Below are positions 26,988 through 35,082 of a DNA stretch of 64,000 bases, one piece after another (within the stretch, counting starts at the first letter, position 1; the number at the start of each line of letters is the position of its first letter). A model generated the notes under the pieces. The model was not told where the DNA came from, searched no databases, and was given only the letters and a program-made list of their open reading frames with translations. The position numbers were made by a program, and so were the translations under genes. Location: the NCBI GenBank assembly GCA_963748485.1, contig CAVVJF010000022.1, positions 472,933 to 536,932 of the forward strand, read 5' to 3'. This DNA comes from DASRWT01 sp963748485. Its GTDB lineage: Bacteria > Methylomirabilota > Methylomirabilia > Rokubacteriales > CSP1-6.

Positions 26988-27515
26988 ATGAGCGGCAAGG
27001 ACGTGACCCTGTACGACCCCACCGCCGAGCCCAGAATCCTGGCGGCGGGTCTCGCCAAGCGCGTGGACAGCCTGGCGGGCAAGAAGATCGCCATCCTCGA
27101 CAACAGCAAGGCCAACGCCGGCATCCTGATGCTGGCGGTGGCGAAGCGCCTGCAGGAGCGGTACGGCGCCGGCGAGGTCGTGAAGCGCGAGAAAGGCATC
27201 GCGGGGGCGCCGTCGCCCACCATCCTGGACGCGCTCACGAAGTGCGACGTCGCCCTGGTCGGCAGCGCCGACTGAGGGTCGTGCACGTCGTGGAGTATCC
27301 ACGGCGCCATCGTGCTGGAGCAGAAGGGGATCCCGTCCGTCGTCATGGGCACCCTCGAGTTCGAGCAGCTCGCCAAGCTGGAGTCGAAGAACCGCGGCCT
27401 GGCTGATCTGCCGCTCGCGCTGATTCCTCATCCGCTCGGAGGCATCCCGGAGGACGAGGCGATCAAGAAGGCCGATCTCGTGATCGACGTGGTTGTGAAG
27501 GCGCTGACGCGGTGA
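26988..27515 (+). CDS. UGSC family selenoprotein (in-frame TGA = Sec96)
   Basis: Translation from ATG 26988 (AAGGAG upstream) reaches TGA at 27273-27275 and continues in the same frame to 27515. The residues at and after the TGA are Sec-Gly-Ser-Cys, then TSWSIHG, the exact UGSC motif of the UGSC-containing (seleno)protein family known from marine metagenomic selenoproteomes. With Sec the product is 175 residues. Both halves look like one domain (KKIAILDNSK, CDVALVGSAD, then GIPSVVMGTLEFEQLA, LIPHPLGGIPEDEA). A hairpin suited to be a bacterial SECIS starts 10 nt after the TGA. The UxxC pair suggests a redox role. The stop overlaps the GTG of the next gene. Reading it as two broken ORFs is the alternative. 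Confidence 0.88.
27286..27306 (+). promoter_or_regulatory. Bacterial SECIS-like hairpin
   Basis: CGTCGTGGA (27286-27294), loop GTA (27295-27297) and TCCACGGCG (27298-27306) form a nine-pair stem with one G-U wobble. It begins 10 nt after the TGA, and the loop starts 20 nt after it. The loop carries G and U, as expected for bacterial SECIS elements that bind SelB. Confidence 0.7.
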
Positions 27516-28612
27516 GCGTGACCGCCGGCCCGGCCGCGAAGACGTTCCGGATGGAGGAGTCGTACGCCGCCATCAACCAGCTCTACCAGGAGCGCGGGTG
27601 GACGGACGGGCTCCCCATTGTGCCACCCACGGAGGACGCGGTGGCGGCGGTGCTGCGATTCACTGACCGCGCGCCGCGGGAAGTCGTGGCGGTCCTGCCC
27701 CCCCGGCAAGGCGAGGCCACGGTGGAGCGGCTGGCTATCAACACCGTGATGGCGGGCGCCAGGCCGGAATTTTTTCCTGTTATTCTCACCGCCATCGAAG
27801 CGTTGGCCGATCCCGCATTCAATCTCGACTCCATCCAGGCCACCACGCATCCGGTGGCCCCGATCCTCATCGTGAACGGCCCCATCGCGCGCGAGCTCGG
27901 CATCAACAGCGGCTACAACGCCTTCGGTCAGGGCTTTCAAGCCAACCTCACCATCGGGCGTGCGGTGCGCCTCATCCTCATGAATCTGGGCGGCGGGCTG
28001 CCGGGCACCGGCGATCGCTCCACCCAGGGGAGCCCGGCCAAGATCGCCTACTGCGTGGCGGAGAACGAGGAGGCCAATCCCTGGGAGCCGCTCCACGTGG
28101 AGGCGGGGCTGCCGCTCGACACGAGCACCGTCACGGTGAACGGCTGCGAGGGGCCGCACAACATCCAGGACCACTACTCCTACACCGGCCTCGGCGTCCT
28201 CAAGGTGATCGCCGGCGCGATGGGGCAGGCGGGGAGCAACAACCTGCTCGGCGCGGGCACGCCGCTCCTGTCCCTCGGCCCCGAGCATGCCGCCACCATC
28301 GCCCGCGACGGGTATAGCAAGCGGCAGGTGAAGGAGTTCCTGTTCGAGCACGCGCGCTACCCGTTGCGCCTGCTCGGCGACGAGTACCGCCACTACCTGG
28401 TCGAGCGCCGCAAGGTGCCCAACGCGGACGACACCATGGTGCCCATCGTGAAGACCCCCGACGACATCCTGATCATCGTGGCGGGCGGCGCCGGCAAGCA
28501 CTCGTGCTGGCAGCCCACCTTCGGCGATCAGACCCGCCCCGCCCGCCGCGTCATCGCGCGCCGGGACGGCACACCCCTCGCGACCGTGAGCGAGCTCAGG
28601 AGAAGCCCGTGA
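27512..28612 (+). CDS. Uncharacterised protein coupled to the UGSC selenoprotein
   Basis: I do not recognise the family of this 366-residue protein. It has no signal peptide and no clear transmembrane helix. Conserved-looking elements are INQLYQERGWTDGLPIVPPTED near residues 18-40, INTVMAGARPEFFPVILTAI, NGPIARELGINSGYNAFGQG, LNLGGGLPGTGDRSTQGSPAK, the cysteine in NGCEGPHN and GAGKHSCW near the C-terminus. It starts at GTG within the stop of the selenoprotein gene and its own stop overlaps the GTG of dctP, so selenoprotein, this protein and the TRAP system are translationally linked. A partner or substrate-processing enzyme is a reasonable inference. Confidence 0.8.
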   Translation: MSVTAGPAAKTFRMEESYAAINQLYQERGWTDGLPIVPPTEDAVAAVLRFTDRAPREVVAVLPPRQGEATVERLAINTVMAGARPEFFPVILTAIEALADPAFNLDSIQATTHPVAPILIVNGPIARELGINSGYNAFGQGFQANLTIGRAVRLILMNLGGGLPGTGDRSTQGSPAKIAYCVAENEEANPWEPLHVEAGLPLDTSTVTVNGCEGPHNIQDHYSYTGLGVLKVIAGAMGQAGSNNLLGAGTPLLSLGPEHAATIARDGYSKRQVKEFLFEHARYPLRLLGDEYRHYLVERRKVPNADDTMVPIVKTPDDILIIVAGGAGKHSCWQPTFGDQTRPARRVIARRDGTPLATVSELRRSP

Positions 28613-29577
28613 CGACACGCGCCGGCATCGCCGCCATCCTCGCCGTCCTGCTCGCACTGCCGCTGTCGGCGGCGGCGCAGGAGGCCACGCTCAAGGTGGT
28701 CAGCGCCTTCCCCGAGAGCTCCCTCTACGTGAAGCGGCTGGAGACCTGGATCGCCAAGGCCAACGAGGAGGGCAAGGGCGTGCTGCGCCTGAACTTCATC
28801 GGCGGGCCCAAGGCGGTGCCCACCTTCGAGGTCGGCAACGCGGTGCGCACCGGCGTGGTGGACGTCGCGATGTCCACCGGTGCCTTCTACACCAACGTCT
28901 TCCCCGAGTCGGACGCGCTCAAGCTCACGCGGATGCCGGTGGCGGAGCAGCGGACGAACGGGGCCTTCGACTACATCAACCGGGTGTGGAACCAGAAGGG
29001 CAACATGCAGTACCTGGCCCGCGTCGTCGAGCACCAGACCTTCCACGTCTACCTCACCAAGAGGATCGACAAGCCTGACCTGACAGGCCTGAAGATCCGC
29101 GTCACCCCCGTGTATCGCGAGTTCTTCACCGCGCTCGGCGCCACCGTGATGCAGACGGCGCCCGGCGAGGTGTACACGGCGCTGGAGCGCGGGGTGGTGG
29201 ACGGCTACGGCTGGCCCATCGGCGGCATCTTCGATCTCAACTGGCAGGAGAAGACCAAGTACCGGGTGGACCCGGGCTTCTACGACGCCGAGGTGTCCCT
29301 CGTCGTGAACCTCGACACGTGGAAGCGTCTCACGCCCGCGCAGCGCGACCATCTGACGAAGCAGGCGCGTGCGCTCGAGGCCCAGAACGACTTCTGGAAG
29401 ACCTACGCGACGGACGAGGCGAAGCGCCAGCAGCAGGCCGGCATCGAGGTCATCAGATTCGAAGGGGCCGCCGCGCAGCAGTACCTCGACAAGGCCTACG
29501 ATGCGGCCTGGGCCAGCGTGCTCAAGGCCAGCCCCGAGCACGGCGCGAAGATGCGCGAGCTGTTCTCCAAGAAATAG
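28609..29577 (+). CDS. TRAP transporter substrate-binding protein DctP family
   Basis: This 322-residue periplasmic protein has a signal peptide (residues 1 to about 23, ending SAAAQ) and the DctP fold: LKVVSAFPESSLYVKRLETW, GVVDVAMSTGAFY, LTGLKIRVTPVYREFF, GEVYTALERGVVDGYGWP and the C-terminal helix YDAAWASVLK. The ligand-contacting arginine in KIRVT is present. It captures a carboxylate-type ligand for the DctQM permease encoded next. The start is GTG overlapping the upstream stop; it also gives the proper signal peptide. Confidence 0.92.
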   Translation: MTTRAGIAAILAVLLALPLSAAAQEATLKVVSAFPESSLYVKRLETWIAKANEEGKGVLRLNFIGGPKAVPTFEVGNAVRTGVVDVAMSTGAFYTNVFPESDALKLTRMPVAEQRTNGAFDYINRVWNQKGNMQYLARVVEHQTFHVYLTKRIDKPDLTGLKIRVTPVYREFFTALGATVMQTAPGEVYTALERGVVDGYGWPIGGIFDLNWQEKTKYRVDPGFYDAEVSLVVNLDTWKRLTPAQRDHLTKQARALEAQNDFWKTYATDEAKRQQQAGIEVIRFEGAAAQQYLDKAYDAAWASVLKASPEHGAKMRELFSKK

Positions 29578-29585
29578 CCGCGCGC

Positions 29586-30080
29586 ATGGTCGCGCGCGCG
29601 TACCGGGGGCTGCTCCACACCGGGGCGGTGGCCTCGGCGTTGCTCCTGGGCCTGCTGGCGCTCCTGGTGACCGGCGACGTGCTGGCGCGCAACCTCGGCC
29701 TGGGCACGCTGCCGTGGATCCTCGAGGTGTCGGAGTACGGCCTGCCCCTCGCGACGTTCCTCGTGGCGCCGTGGCTGCTGCACCGTAACGAGCACGTGCG
29801 CCTGGACGTCCTGCTCACCGCGCTCCCGCGCGGAGCGGCGCGGGCGCTGGACCGGCTCTCCGACGCGGTGGGGCTGGCCGTCTCCCTCGTCTTCGTCGTC
29901 TACGGCGCGCGCGCGTTGTCGAGCTCGGCTCAGCAGGGGTCGCTGATCATCAAGTCGGTGGTCTTCCCGGAGTGGTGGCTCTACGCGCCGGTGCCGGTGT
30001 GCTTCGCCTTCCTCGCCGTCGAGTTCGTCCGCCGGTTCTTCGGTCCCGCGGTCCTGGAGGGTAGCGGGCCGCACGCCTGA
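29586..30080 (+). CDS. TRAP transporter small permease DctQ family
   Basis: This 164-residue protein has four predicted membrane helices (about 10-32, 45-63, 88-107 and 130-150) and the family core LLVTGDVLARNLG, EVSEYGLPLATFLVAPWLLHRNEHVRLDV. It is the small membrane subunit of the TRAP transporter. The ATG at 29586 lies in the loop of a short GC hairpin (29580-29584 with 29591-29595). It starts 8 nt after dctP and ends 15 nt before dctM. Confidence 0.9.
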   Translation: MVARAYRGLLHTGAVASALLLGLLALLVTGDVLARNLGLGTLPWILEVSEYGLPLATFLVAPWLLHRNEHVRLDVLLTALPRGAARALDRLSDAVGLAVSLVFVVYGARALSSSAQQGSLIIKSVVFPEWWLYAPVPVCFAFLAVEFVRRFFGPAVLEGSGPHA

Positions 30081-30095
30081 GCCCCTCGTCCCCGC

Positions 30096-31415
30096 ATGGT
30101 CTGGTGGCTCGCCTCGATCGTCCTCTTCGGCATCCTGTCCGCGCTGCTTGCGGTGGGCCTGCCCGCCGCCTTCGCGTTCCTGGGCATCAACGTGGTGGGG
30201 GCATGGGTGTGGCTGGGCAAGGACGCCGGGCTCGTGCAGATGATCCGCAACGGCGTCGCCTCCATCGCGAGCTTCTCGCTGACGCCGATCCCGTTCTTCG
30301 TGCTGATGGGCGAAGTGCTCTTTCACACCGGCGTGGCCATGAAGGCCATCGACGCCATCGACCGGCTCATCGCGCGGGTGCCGGGACGTCTGTCGGTGGT
30401 GGCGGTGGTGGCGGGGACGGTGTTCTCGGCGATCTCGGGCTCGACCATCGCGACCACCGCGCTCCTCGGCAGCCTCATGCTCCCGGAGATGCTGCGCCGC
30501 GGGTATCAGCCCAAGATGGCGATGGGGCCCATCATGGCCATCGGCGGGGTGGACATGCTGATCCCGCCCTCCGCCCTCACCGTGCTGCTGGGCAGCCTGG
30601 CCGGCATCTCCATCTCGCGGCTGCTGCTGGCCGGCATCGTACCCGGCGTGCTCCTCGCCGCCTCGTTCGTGGGCTACATCGTGGTGCGCACCACGCTCGA
30701 CCCGGGCCTGGCGCCGGCGTTCGCGCACGTCGCCGTGCGGGGCTGGGCGCGGTGGCGGCCGCTCGTCGTCTACGTGGCGCCGCTGGTGCTGATCTTCGTC
30801 GTCGTCATCCTCGCCATGGCGGCGGGCTGGGCCACGCCGACCGAGTCGGCCGCCCTCGGCGCGGTCGCCACCGTGGTGGTGGCCGCGCTCTACCGCGCGC
30901 TGACGTGGGATGGGCTGATGAAGGCGCTACTGGGCACCGCGGCGATCTCCGGCGTGATCCTCTTCATCATCGTGGGCGCGACGACCTTCTCGCAGATCCT
31001 CACCTTCTCGGGAGCGACCAATGGGCTGGTGACGGCGGTGCAGGAAGCGAAGTTCGGCCCGGCTGTCGTCCTCGGCGTGATGATGCTCATCCTGCTGGTG
31101 CTGGGCTGCTTCATCGACCAGGTGAGCATGATGCTGATCACGCTGCCCTTCTTCATGCCCCTGGTGCAGCTCTACGGCTTCGACCCCGTGTGGTTCGGCG
31201 TGCTCTTTCTCATCTGCATGCAGCTCGGCCTCCTCACACCGCCGTTCGGCATGCTGCTCTTCACCATGAAGAGCGTGGCCCCGCGCTCCATCACCATGAG
31301 CCAGATCTTCGGCGCGGTGACGCCCTATGTGGTCCTCGGGCTCGTGATGCTGACCCTGGTGGCGCTCTTCCCGGCCCTCGCCACCTGGCTCCCTGCCGTC
31401 CTCATGGGGAAGTGA
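30096..31415 (+). CDS. TRAP transporter large permease DctM family
   Basis: This 439-residue protein is the large membrane subunit of a sodium-coupled TRAP transporter, with about 12 hydrophobic segments. Typical elements are IPFFVLMGEVLFHTGVA near 67-83, GTVFSAISGSTIATTALLGSLMLPEM, IPPSALTVLLGSLA, and the C-terminal GLLTPPFGMLLFTMK. It completes the DctPQM system downstream of the UGSC selenoprotein. The convergent sugar ABC operon ends 18 nt downstream of its stop. Confidence 0.93.
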   Translation: MVWWLASIVLFGILSALLAVGLPAAFAFLGINVVGAWVWLGKDAGLVQMIRNGVASIASFSLTPIPFFVLMGEVLFHTGVAMKAIDAIDRLIARVPGRLSVVAVVAGTVFSAISGSTIATTALLGSLMLPEMLRRGYQPKMAMGPIMAIGGVDMLIPPSALTVLLGSLAGISISRLLLAGIVPGVLLAASFVGYIVVRTTLDPGLAPAFAHVAVRGWARWRPLVVYVAPLVLIFVVVILAMAAGWATPTESAALGAVATVVVAALYRALTWDGLMKALLGTAAISGVILFIIVGATTFSQILTFSGATNGLVTAVQEAKFGPAVVLGVMMLILLVLGCFIDQVSMMLITLPFFMPLVQLYGFDPVWFGVLFLICMQLGLLTPPFGMLLFTMKSVAPRSITMSQIFGAVTPYVVLGLVMLTLVALFPALATWLPAVLMGK

Positions 31416-31433
31416 GGACGGAGCCGGAGCCGC

Positions 31434-32279
31434 TTAGCTCTTCACCGAGCCGGCGGTGAGGCCCTCCACGTAGTACTCCACGAAGCACGAGTAGATCAGC
31501 GCCACCGGCACCGAGCCGAGCAGCGCGGCGGCCATGAGCTGGCCCCAATAGAAGACATCGCCCCGGATCAGCTCGGTGATGGCGCCCACCGGCACCGTCC
31601 GCACGTCGCTCTTGGCGAGGAAGATCAGCGCGTAGAGGAACTCGTTCTGCGCCAGCGTGAAGGCGAAGATCCCCGCGGAGAGGAGCCCGGGCACGCAGAG
31701 GGGCAGCACCACCCGCGACATGGCCTGGAAGCGGCTGGCCCCGTCGATGCGCGCGGCTTCCTCGAGCTCGCGCGGCACGCTCTTGAAGTAGCCCATGAGG
31801 AGCCACGCGCAGAACGGGATGAGCAAGGTGGGATACGTGAGCATCACGGCGCTCAGCGTATTGCCGAGGTCGAGCCGGTTGATGATGTCGGCCATGGGGA
31901 TGAACAGCAGCGGCTGCGGCACCAGGTAGGTGGCGGCCACGCCGATGGCGACGACGGCGGCGCCGGGGAAGCGCAGGCGGGCGAGGGGATACGCCATCAT
32001 CGTCCCGAGCAGGACCGACACCACCGTGGTGACCACCGCCACCAGCATGGTGTTGTAGGTCCAGGTGAGGAAGTTCGTCTCGGTGAGGAGGTCGTAGTAG
32101 TGCTTGAGCGTCGGCTGGTGGACGATGAGCGGCATGATCTTGGCGTTATACAGCTCACGGTTCGGCTTGATGGACGTGATGGCCATCCAGTAGAACGGAA
32201 ACAGCATGGCGATCATGCACGCCGCCAGCGGCAGGTAGATCTTCAGCGTCCGCGCGCCGAGCCCGCGCCCGCCTACCAT
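31434..32279 (-). CDS. Carbohydrate ABC transporter permease (MalG-like)
   Basis: This 281-residue inner-membrane protein has six hydrophobic segments and the EAA loop EEAARIDGASRFQAMSRVVLP near residues 190-210, which contacts the ATPase. It belongs to the CUT1 sugar-importer family. It is the last gene of the operon binding protein - MalF-like permease - MalG-like permease. No ATPase gene is nearby, so a shared MsmK/UgpC-type ATPase from elsewhere is likely. Confidence 0.92.
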   Translation of the reverse strand: MVGGRGLGARTLKIYLPLAACMIAMLFPFYWMAITSIKPNRELYNAKIMPLIVHQPTLKHYYDLLTETNFLTWTYNTMLVAVVTTVVSVLLGTMMAYPLARLRFPGAAVVAIGVAATYLVPQPLLFIPMADIINRLDLGNTLSAVMLTYPTLLIPFCAWLLMGYFKSVPRELEEAARIDGASRFQAMSRVVLPLCVPGLLSAGIFAFTLAQNEFLYALIFLAKSDVRTVPVGAITELIRGDVFYWGQLMAAALLGSVPVALIYSCFVEYYVEGLTAGSVKS

Positions 32280-32295
32280 TGCGCGCGCTCCCGCA

Positions 32296-33228
32296 TCACT
32301 CGCGCCTCAGGTAGAAGGTGAGCGCCACGATCAGCAGCGCCAGCGGGGGCAGCATCGAGAGCGCGATGGCCGCCCCCGCGCCGAGCTGCCCCGCGCTCAT
32401 GCCCACGTCGAAGGCGTAGGTGGCGAAGAGGTGGGTGGCGTTGGCGGGCCCGCCGTGGGTGAGGGCGTAGACGAGCTGGAAGTCGGAGAACGTGAAGATG
32501 ACGGAGAACATGGTGACGATGATGAGCACGGGCTTGAGCACGGGCAGGGTGATGTACCAGAAGCGCTGCCGGGTGCTGGCGCCGTCGATGGCCGCCGCCT
32601 CGTAGAGATCGGGCGAGATGGTCTGAAGCCCCGCCAGCAGCGTGATGCCGTAGAACGGCACCCCCCGCCACACGTTCACCACGATGATCGACACCATGGC
32701 GAGGGTGGCGTTGCCGAGCCAGGAGAAGTTCGACTTGATGAGGCCGGTATTGAGCAGGGTCCAGTTCACCACGCTGAAGGTGGGATCGAGGATCCACATC
32801 CACGCCACCGTGCTGAGGATGGTGGGGACGATGAACGGGAGGAGAAGGAACGCGCGGACGAGATTGCGGCCCCGGAAGCGCTGGTTCATCACCAGCGCCA
32901 TGGCGAGGCCGCCGATCATCTTTAGGATGGTGGTGACGATGGTGTAGACAAAGGTGTTCTGGGCCACCTGCCAGAAGACGCGGTCGTGGAACAGCGTCAC
33001 GAAGTTCGCCAGGCCGACGAAGGTGCCCTCCGCGGACACCCGGCGCTCCTGCAGGCTCAAGTAGATCCCGTAGAAGAAGGGGTAGGCAACGAAGGCGAGC
33101 AGGAACAGCACGCCGGGGATCAGCATGAGCCAGGAGAAGACTCCCTCGCGCTCGATGAAGCCCCGCAGCGTGAACGGTCGGCCCGCGACCGGAGCGGGCC
33201 GCGCCAGTGACGCCGGGCCGACCGCCAT
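32296..33228 (-). CDS. Sugar ABC transporter permease (MalF/UgpA-like)
   Basis: This 310-residue protein has six predicted helices, a cytoplasmic N-terminus of about 30 residues and the EAA loop YEAAAIDGASTRQRFWYITLPVLKP near 205-229, cut here to its key part EAAAIDGAS. It pairs with the MalG-like permease encoded 16 nt downstream. The binding-protein gene ends 3 nt upstream of its start, consistent with cotranscription. Uptake of a sugar or glycerol-phosphate-type compound is expected. Confidence 0.92.
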   Translation of the reverse strand: MAVGPASLARPAPVAGRPFTLRGFIEREGVFSWLMLIPGVLFLLAFVAYPFFYGIYLSLQERRVSAEGTFVGLANFVTLFHDRVFWQVAQNTFVYTIVTTILKMIGGLAMALVMNQRFRGRNLVRAFLLLPFIVPTILSTVAWMWILDPTFSVVNWTLLNTGLIKSNFSWLGNATLAMVSIIVVNVWRGVPFYGITLLAGLQTISPDLYEAAAIDGASTRQRFWYITLPVLKPVLIIVTMFSVIFTFSDFQLVYALTHGGPANATHLFATYAFDVGMSAGQLGAGAAIALSMLPPLALLIVALTFYLRRE

Positions 33229-33231
33229 GCG

Positions 33232-34506
33232 CTACTTCGCTTTGTAGATCTGCTTCAGCTGAGAAGCCGCGGTGGCGATGACGTCCTTGGTGGAGTCACC
33301 GCGGCACGCCTTGGCGAACATGTCGACCATGACGTACTTGGCCACGGCTTCCGACATGGCTGCGCTCGCGGGCCCCGGCCAGCCGTGCAGGCGCGAGGTC
33401 TTCAGGGACTCCTTGTAGGGCAGATAGCGCGGCTCCGGCCCCCACATGGCGTGATTGTCGTACTTGGTGAGGAAGGGCGCGTAGTAGGCGTCACCGGACG
33501 TGAGCCAGCGCGACATCTGCTTGTCGTCGTAGAGCCAGCGGAGGAAGGCCTTGCAGGCGGGGACGTCGGGCGCGCTCGACACCACCGCGTGGGACACGGG
33601 GTTCAGGAGGTGGAAGCGCCCCTTCGGACCCTGCGGATTCATGCCGTGATCCGTGACCTTGGCGATCTCGGGGAAGTCGCGCTTGGCGACGACGAGGATC
33701 GACGAGGCGTTGTTCGTGCACGAAATCTGCTCGCCGAGGTACGCCTTGTTGTTGTTGACGTCGGTCCAGCCCAGCACGTCCTCCATCATCGTCTCCTGGT
33801 AGAACTTTCGGCAGAAGTCCACCGCCTTCGCGGTCTCGCTGGAGTCGATGAGGACGGTCTTGCCGTCCTTGTCCACCTCGCGGCCGCCGTACGACCACAG
33901 CAGCGGGTAGAGCCAGCCGTGGTTGTCGCCGAAGCCGTGGCCCAGCTCGAAGCCGAAGGGGTGCCCCTTCTTCTTCAGGAGGCGACCGGCGGCGAGGAGG
34001 TCTTCCCAGGTGTCGGGGAACTTGTTGACGCCGACCTCCTTGAACCAGTCGGTGCGATACGCTTCGAGCTGCCCGATATTGCCCCAGGGCAGCGCCTTCC
34101 ACTTCTTGTTCACCACCACCGCGTCCTGGATGTTGTCGTGCCAGGGCCCGAGCTGCTTCGCGATGTCGTTGGCCACGTCGGTGAGGTCGACGAGGCTGGC
34201 GTCGAAAAGGTGCGGCCAGTTGAGCGCGGTCATGGCGACTTCGGGCCCGGACTTCGTCTCGACGATGGTGGTGAGCCGCGTGAGCATCCCGCCCACGCTC
34301 ACCGCCTCGTAGCTCATCTTGATCCCCGTCATCTTCTCGTACTCGGGCAAGAGCGTCTTGGCGAAGTAGTCGTCGAACGCCTTGATGAACGAGCTCTCGC
34401 GAACGATCGTCATCGCCTTCGGCGCGGCGGCAGCGCGACGCGGAGCGAGGGCAGTGCCGGCGGCGCCGGCGAGGGTAGCGGCGAGGAACTCGCGACGGGT
34501 GCTCAT
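33232..34506 (-). CDS. ABC transporter extracellular (sugar) solute-binding protein
   Basis: This 424-residue protein is a family 1 solute-binding protein. The N-terminus STRREFLAATLAGAAGTAL carries a twin-arginine (Tat) signal, cleaved near AAAAP, so it is probably exported folded. The body has GIKMSYEAVSVGG, GPEVAMTALNWPHLFD, PWGNIGQLEAYRTDWF and FLRWLYDDKQMSRWL, typical of CUT1 binding proteins. The ATG at 34506 has GGAGG 7 nt upstream and a good sigma70 promoter at 34565-34593. It is the first gene of the sugar ABC operon. Confidence 0.92.
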   Translation of the reverse strand: MSTRREFLAATLAGAAGTALAPRRAAAAPKAMTIVRESSFIKAFDDYFAKTLLPEYEKMTGIKMSYEAVSVGGMLTRLTTIVETKSGPEVAMTALNWPHLFDASLVDLTDVANDIAKQLGPWHDNIQDAVVVNKKWKALPWGNIGQLEAYRTDWFKEVGVNKFPDTWEDLLAAGRLLKKKGHPFGFELGHGFGDNHGWLYPLLWSYGGREVDKDGKTVLIDSSETAKAVDFCRKFYQETMMEDVLGWTDVNNNKAYLGEQISCTNNASSILVVAKRDFPEIAKVTDHGMNPQGPKGRFHLLNPVSHAVVSSAPDVPACKAFLRWLYDDKQMSRWLTSGDAYYAPFLTKYDNHAMWGPEPRYLPYKESLKTSRLHGWPGPASAAMSEAVAKYVMVDMFAKACRGDSTKDVIATAASQLKQIYKAK

Positions 34507-34564
34507 GAGGTGGCCTCCGCGACGGTTGAGGTGAACCAGCGGCCGACCAAGCAAGTGTGCCCGG

Positions 34565-34593
34565 ACTCTAGGCCCAGCGCCCGCCACTGTCAA
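34565..34593 (-). promoter_or_regulatory. Sigma70-type promoter of the sugar ABC operon
   Basis: On the minus strand TTGACA (34593-34588) and TAGAGT (34570-34565) are separated by exactly 17 nt. Transcription would begin near 34558, giving a leader of about 50 nt with GGAGG before the ATG at 34506. Confidence 0.7.
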
Positions 34594-34761
34594 GACCGCG
34601 CGCCCCGCGCAAGCCGTGCCGGGGAAATCGCGGCCCTCGGCGGCACCGCTTGGGCCGGTAGAAAGTACCGGGATGCGTGTCCGCTGGGACGGCGCCGTGA
34701 TCCTTCGCCCATAAATTGGCATCTTCCGGGCCGTCTGCCCAGCGCCCGTCATTTTGACGGA

Positions 34762-34777
34762 TGGCATGCCGCTTGCC
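34762..34777 (+). promoter_or_regulatory. Sigma54-type (-24/-12) promoter
   Basis: TGGCATGCCGCTTGCC has GG at -24 (34763-34764), ten bases, and GC at -12 (34775-34776). It differs from the consensus TGGCACGNNNNTTGCW at C6 and the last base. The start point would be about 34788, 52 nt before the lipoprotein ATG. Confidence 0.6.
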
Positions 34778-34839
34778 GAAAAGCGGGAGAAGGCAAGAAG
34801 TGCCCCACCGATTTCGATGCGACTCCGAGGAGGAGCGAT

Positions 34840-35055
34840 ATGAGTGGCGTGAAGAAGCTAGCCGCAGTGATTTCCCTCTCGGCGTTGGCCATCGCGCCGG
34901 CGGGCTGTGGGACGGTCACCGGAACCGCGGTCGGCGCGGGCGCGGGTGCGGCCATCGGGGCCGGCACCGGCTATGGCGCGGGCAAGGGCGCCCTCATCGG
35001 CGCCGGAGTGGGCGCGGTGGGCGGCGCGATCTACGACATCACCAAGAAGAACTAG
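34840..35055 (+). CDS. Small glycine-zipper lipoprotein
   Basis: This 71-residue protein has a lipoprotein signal peptide (residues 1-22, with the lipobox ending PAGC, Cys23) followed by a glycine-zipper stretch of alternating Gly/Ala (GAGAGAAIGAGTGYGAG, then GAGVGAVGGA) and a short charged tail DITKKN. Such proteins insert in or attach to the outer membrane; no enzymatic role is implied. GGAGGAG precedes the ATG. It is followed 27 nt later by another small exported protein, and both probably depend on the sigma54-type promoter at 34762. Confidence 0.83.
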   Translation: MSGVKKLAAVISLSALAIAPAGCGTVTGTAVGAGAGAAIGAGTGYGAGKGALIGAGVGAVGGAIYDITKKN

Positions 35056-35082
35056 GTCAAACGGAACGGAGGACCACAACTC

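Larger units (their letters stand above)
34507..34839. other. Divergent intergenic region with two promoters
   Basis: This 333-nt region separates the minus-strand sugar ABC operon from the plus-strand small-protein genes. It holds a sigma70-type promoter directed left and a sigma54-type promoter directed right. I see no RNA gene or open frame with coding character in it. Confidence 0.7.

Noticed and set aside
27273..27275. TGA as a genuine stop, with the following open frame a separate small gene
   Set aside because: The downstream frame lacks its own start context, both parts align as one domain, and the residues around the TGA form the UGSC motif followed by a SECIS-like hairpin.
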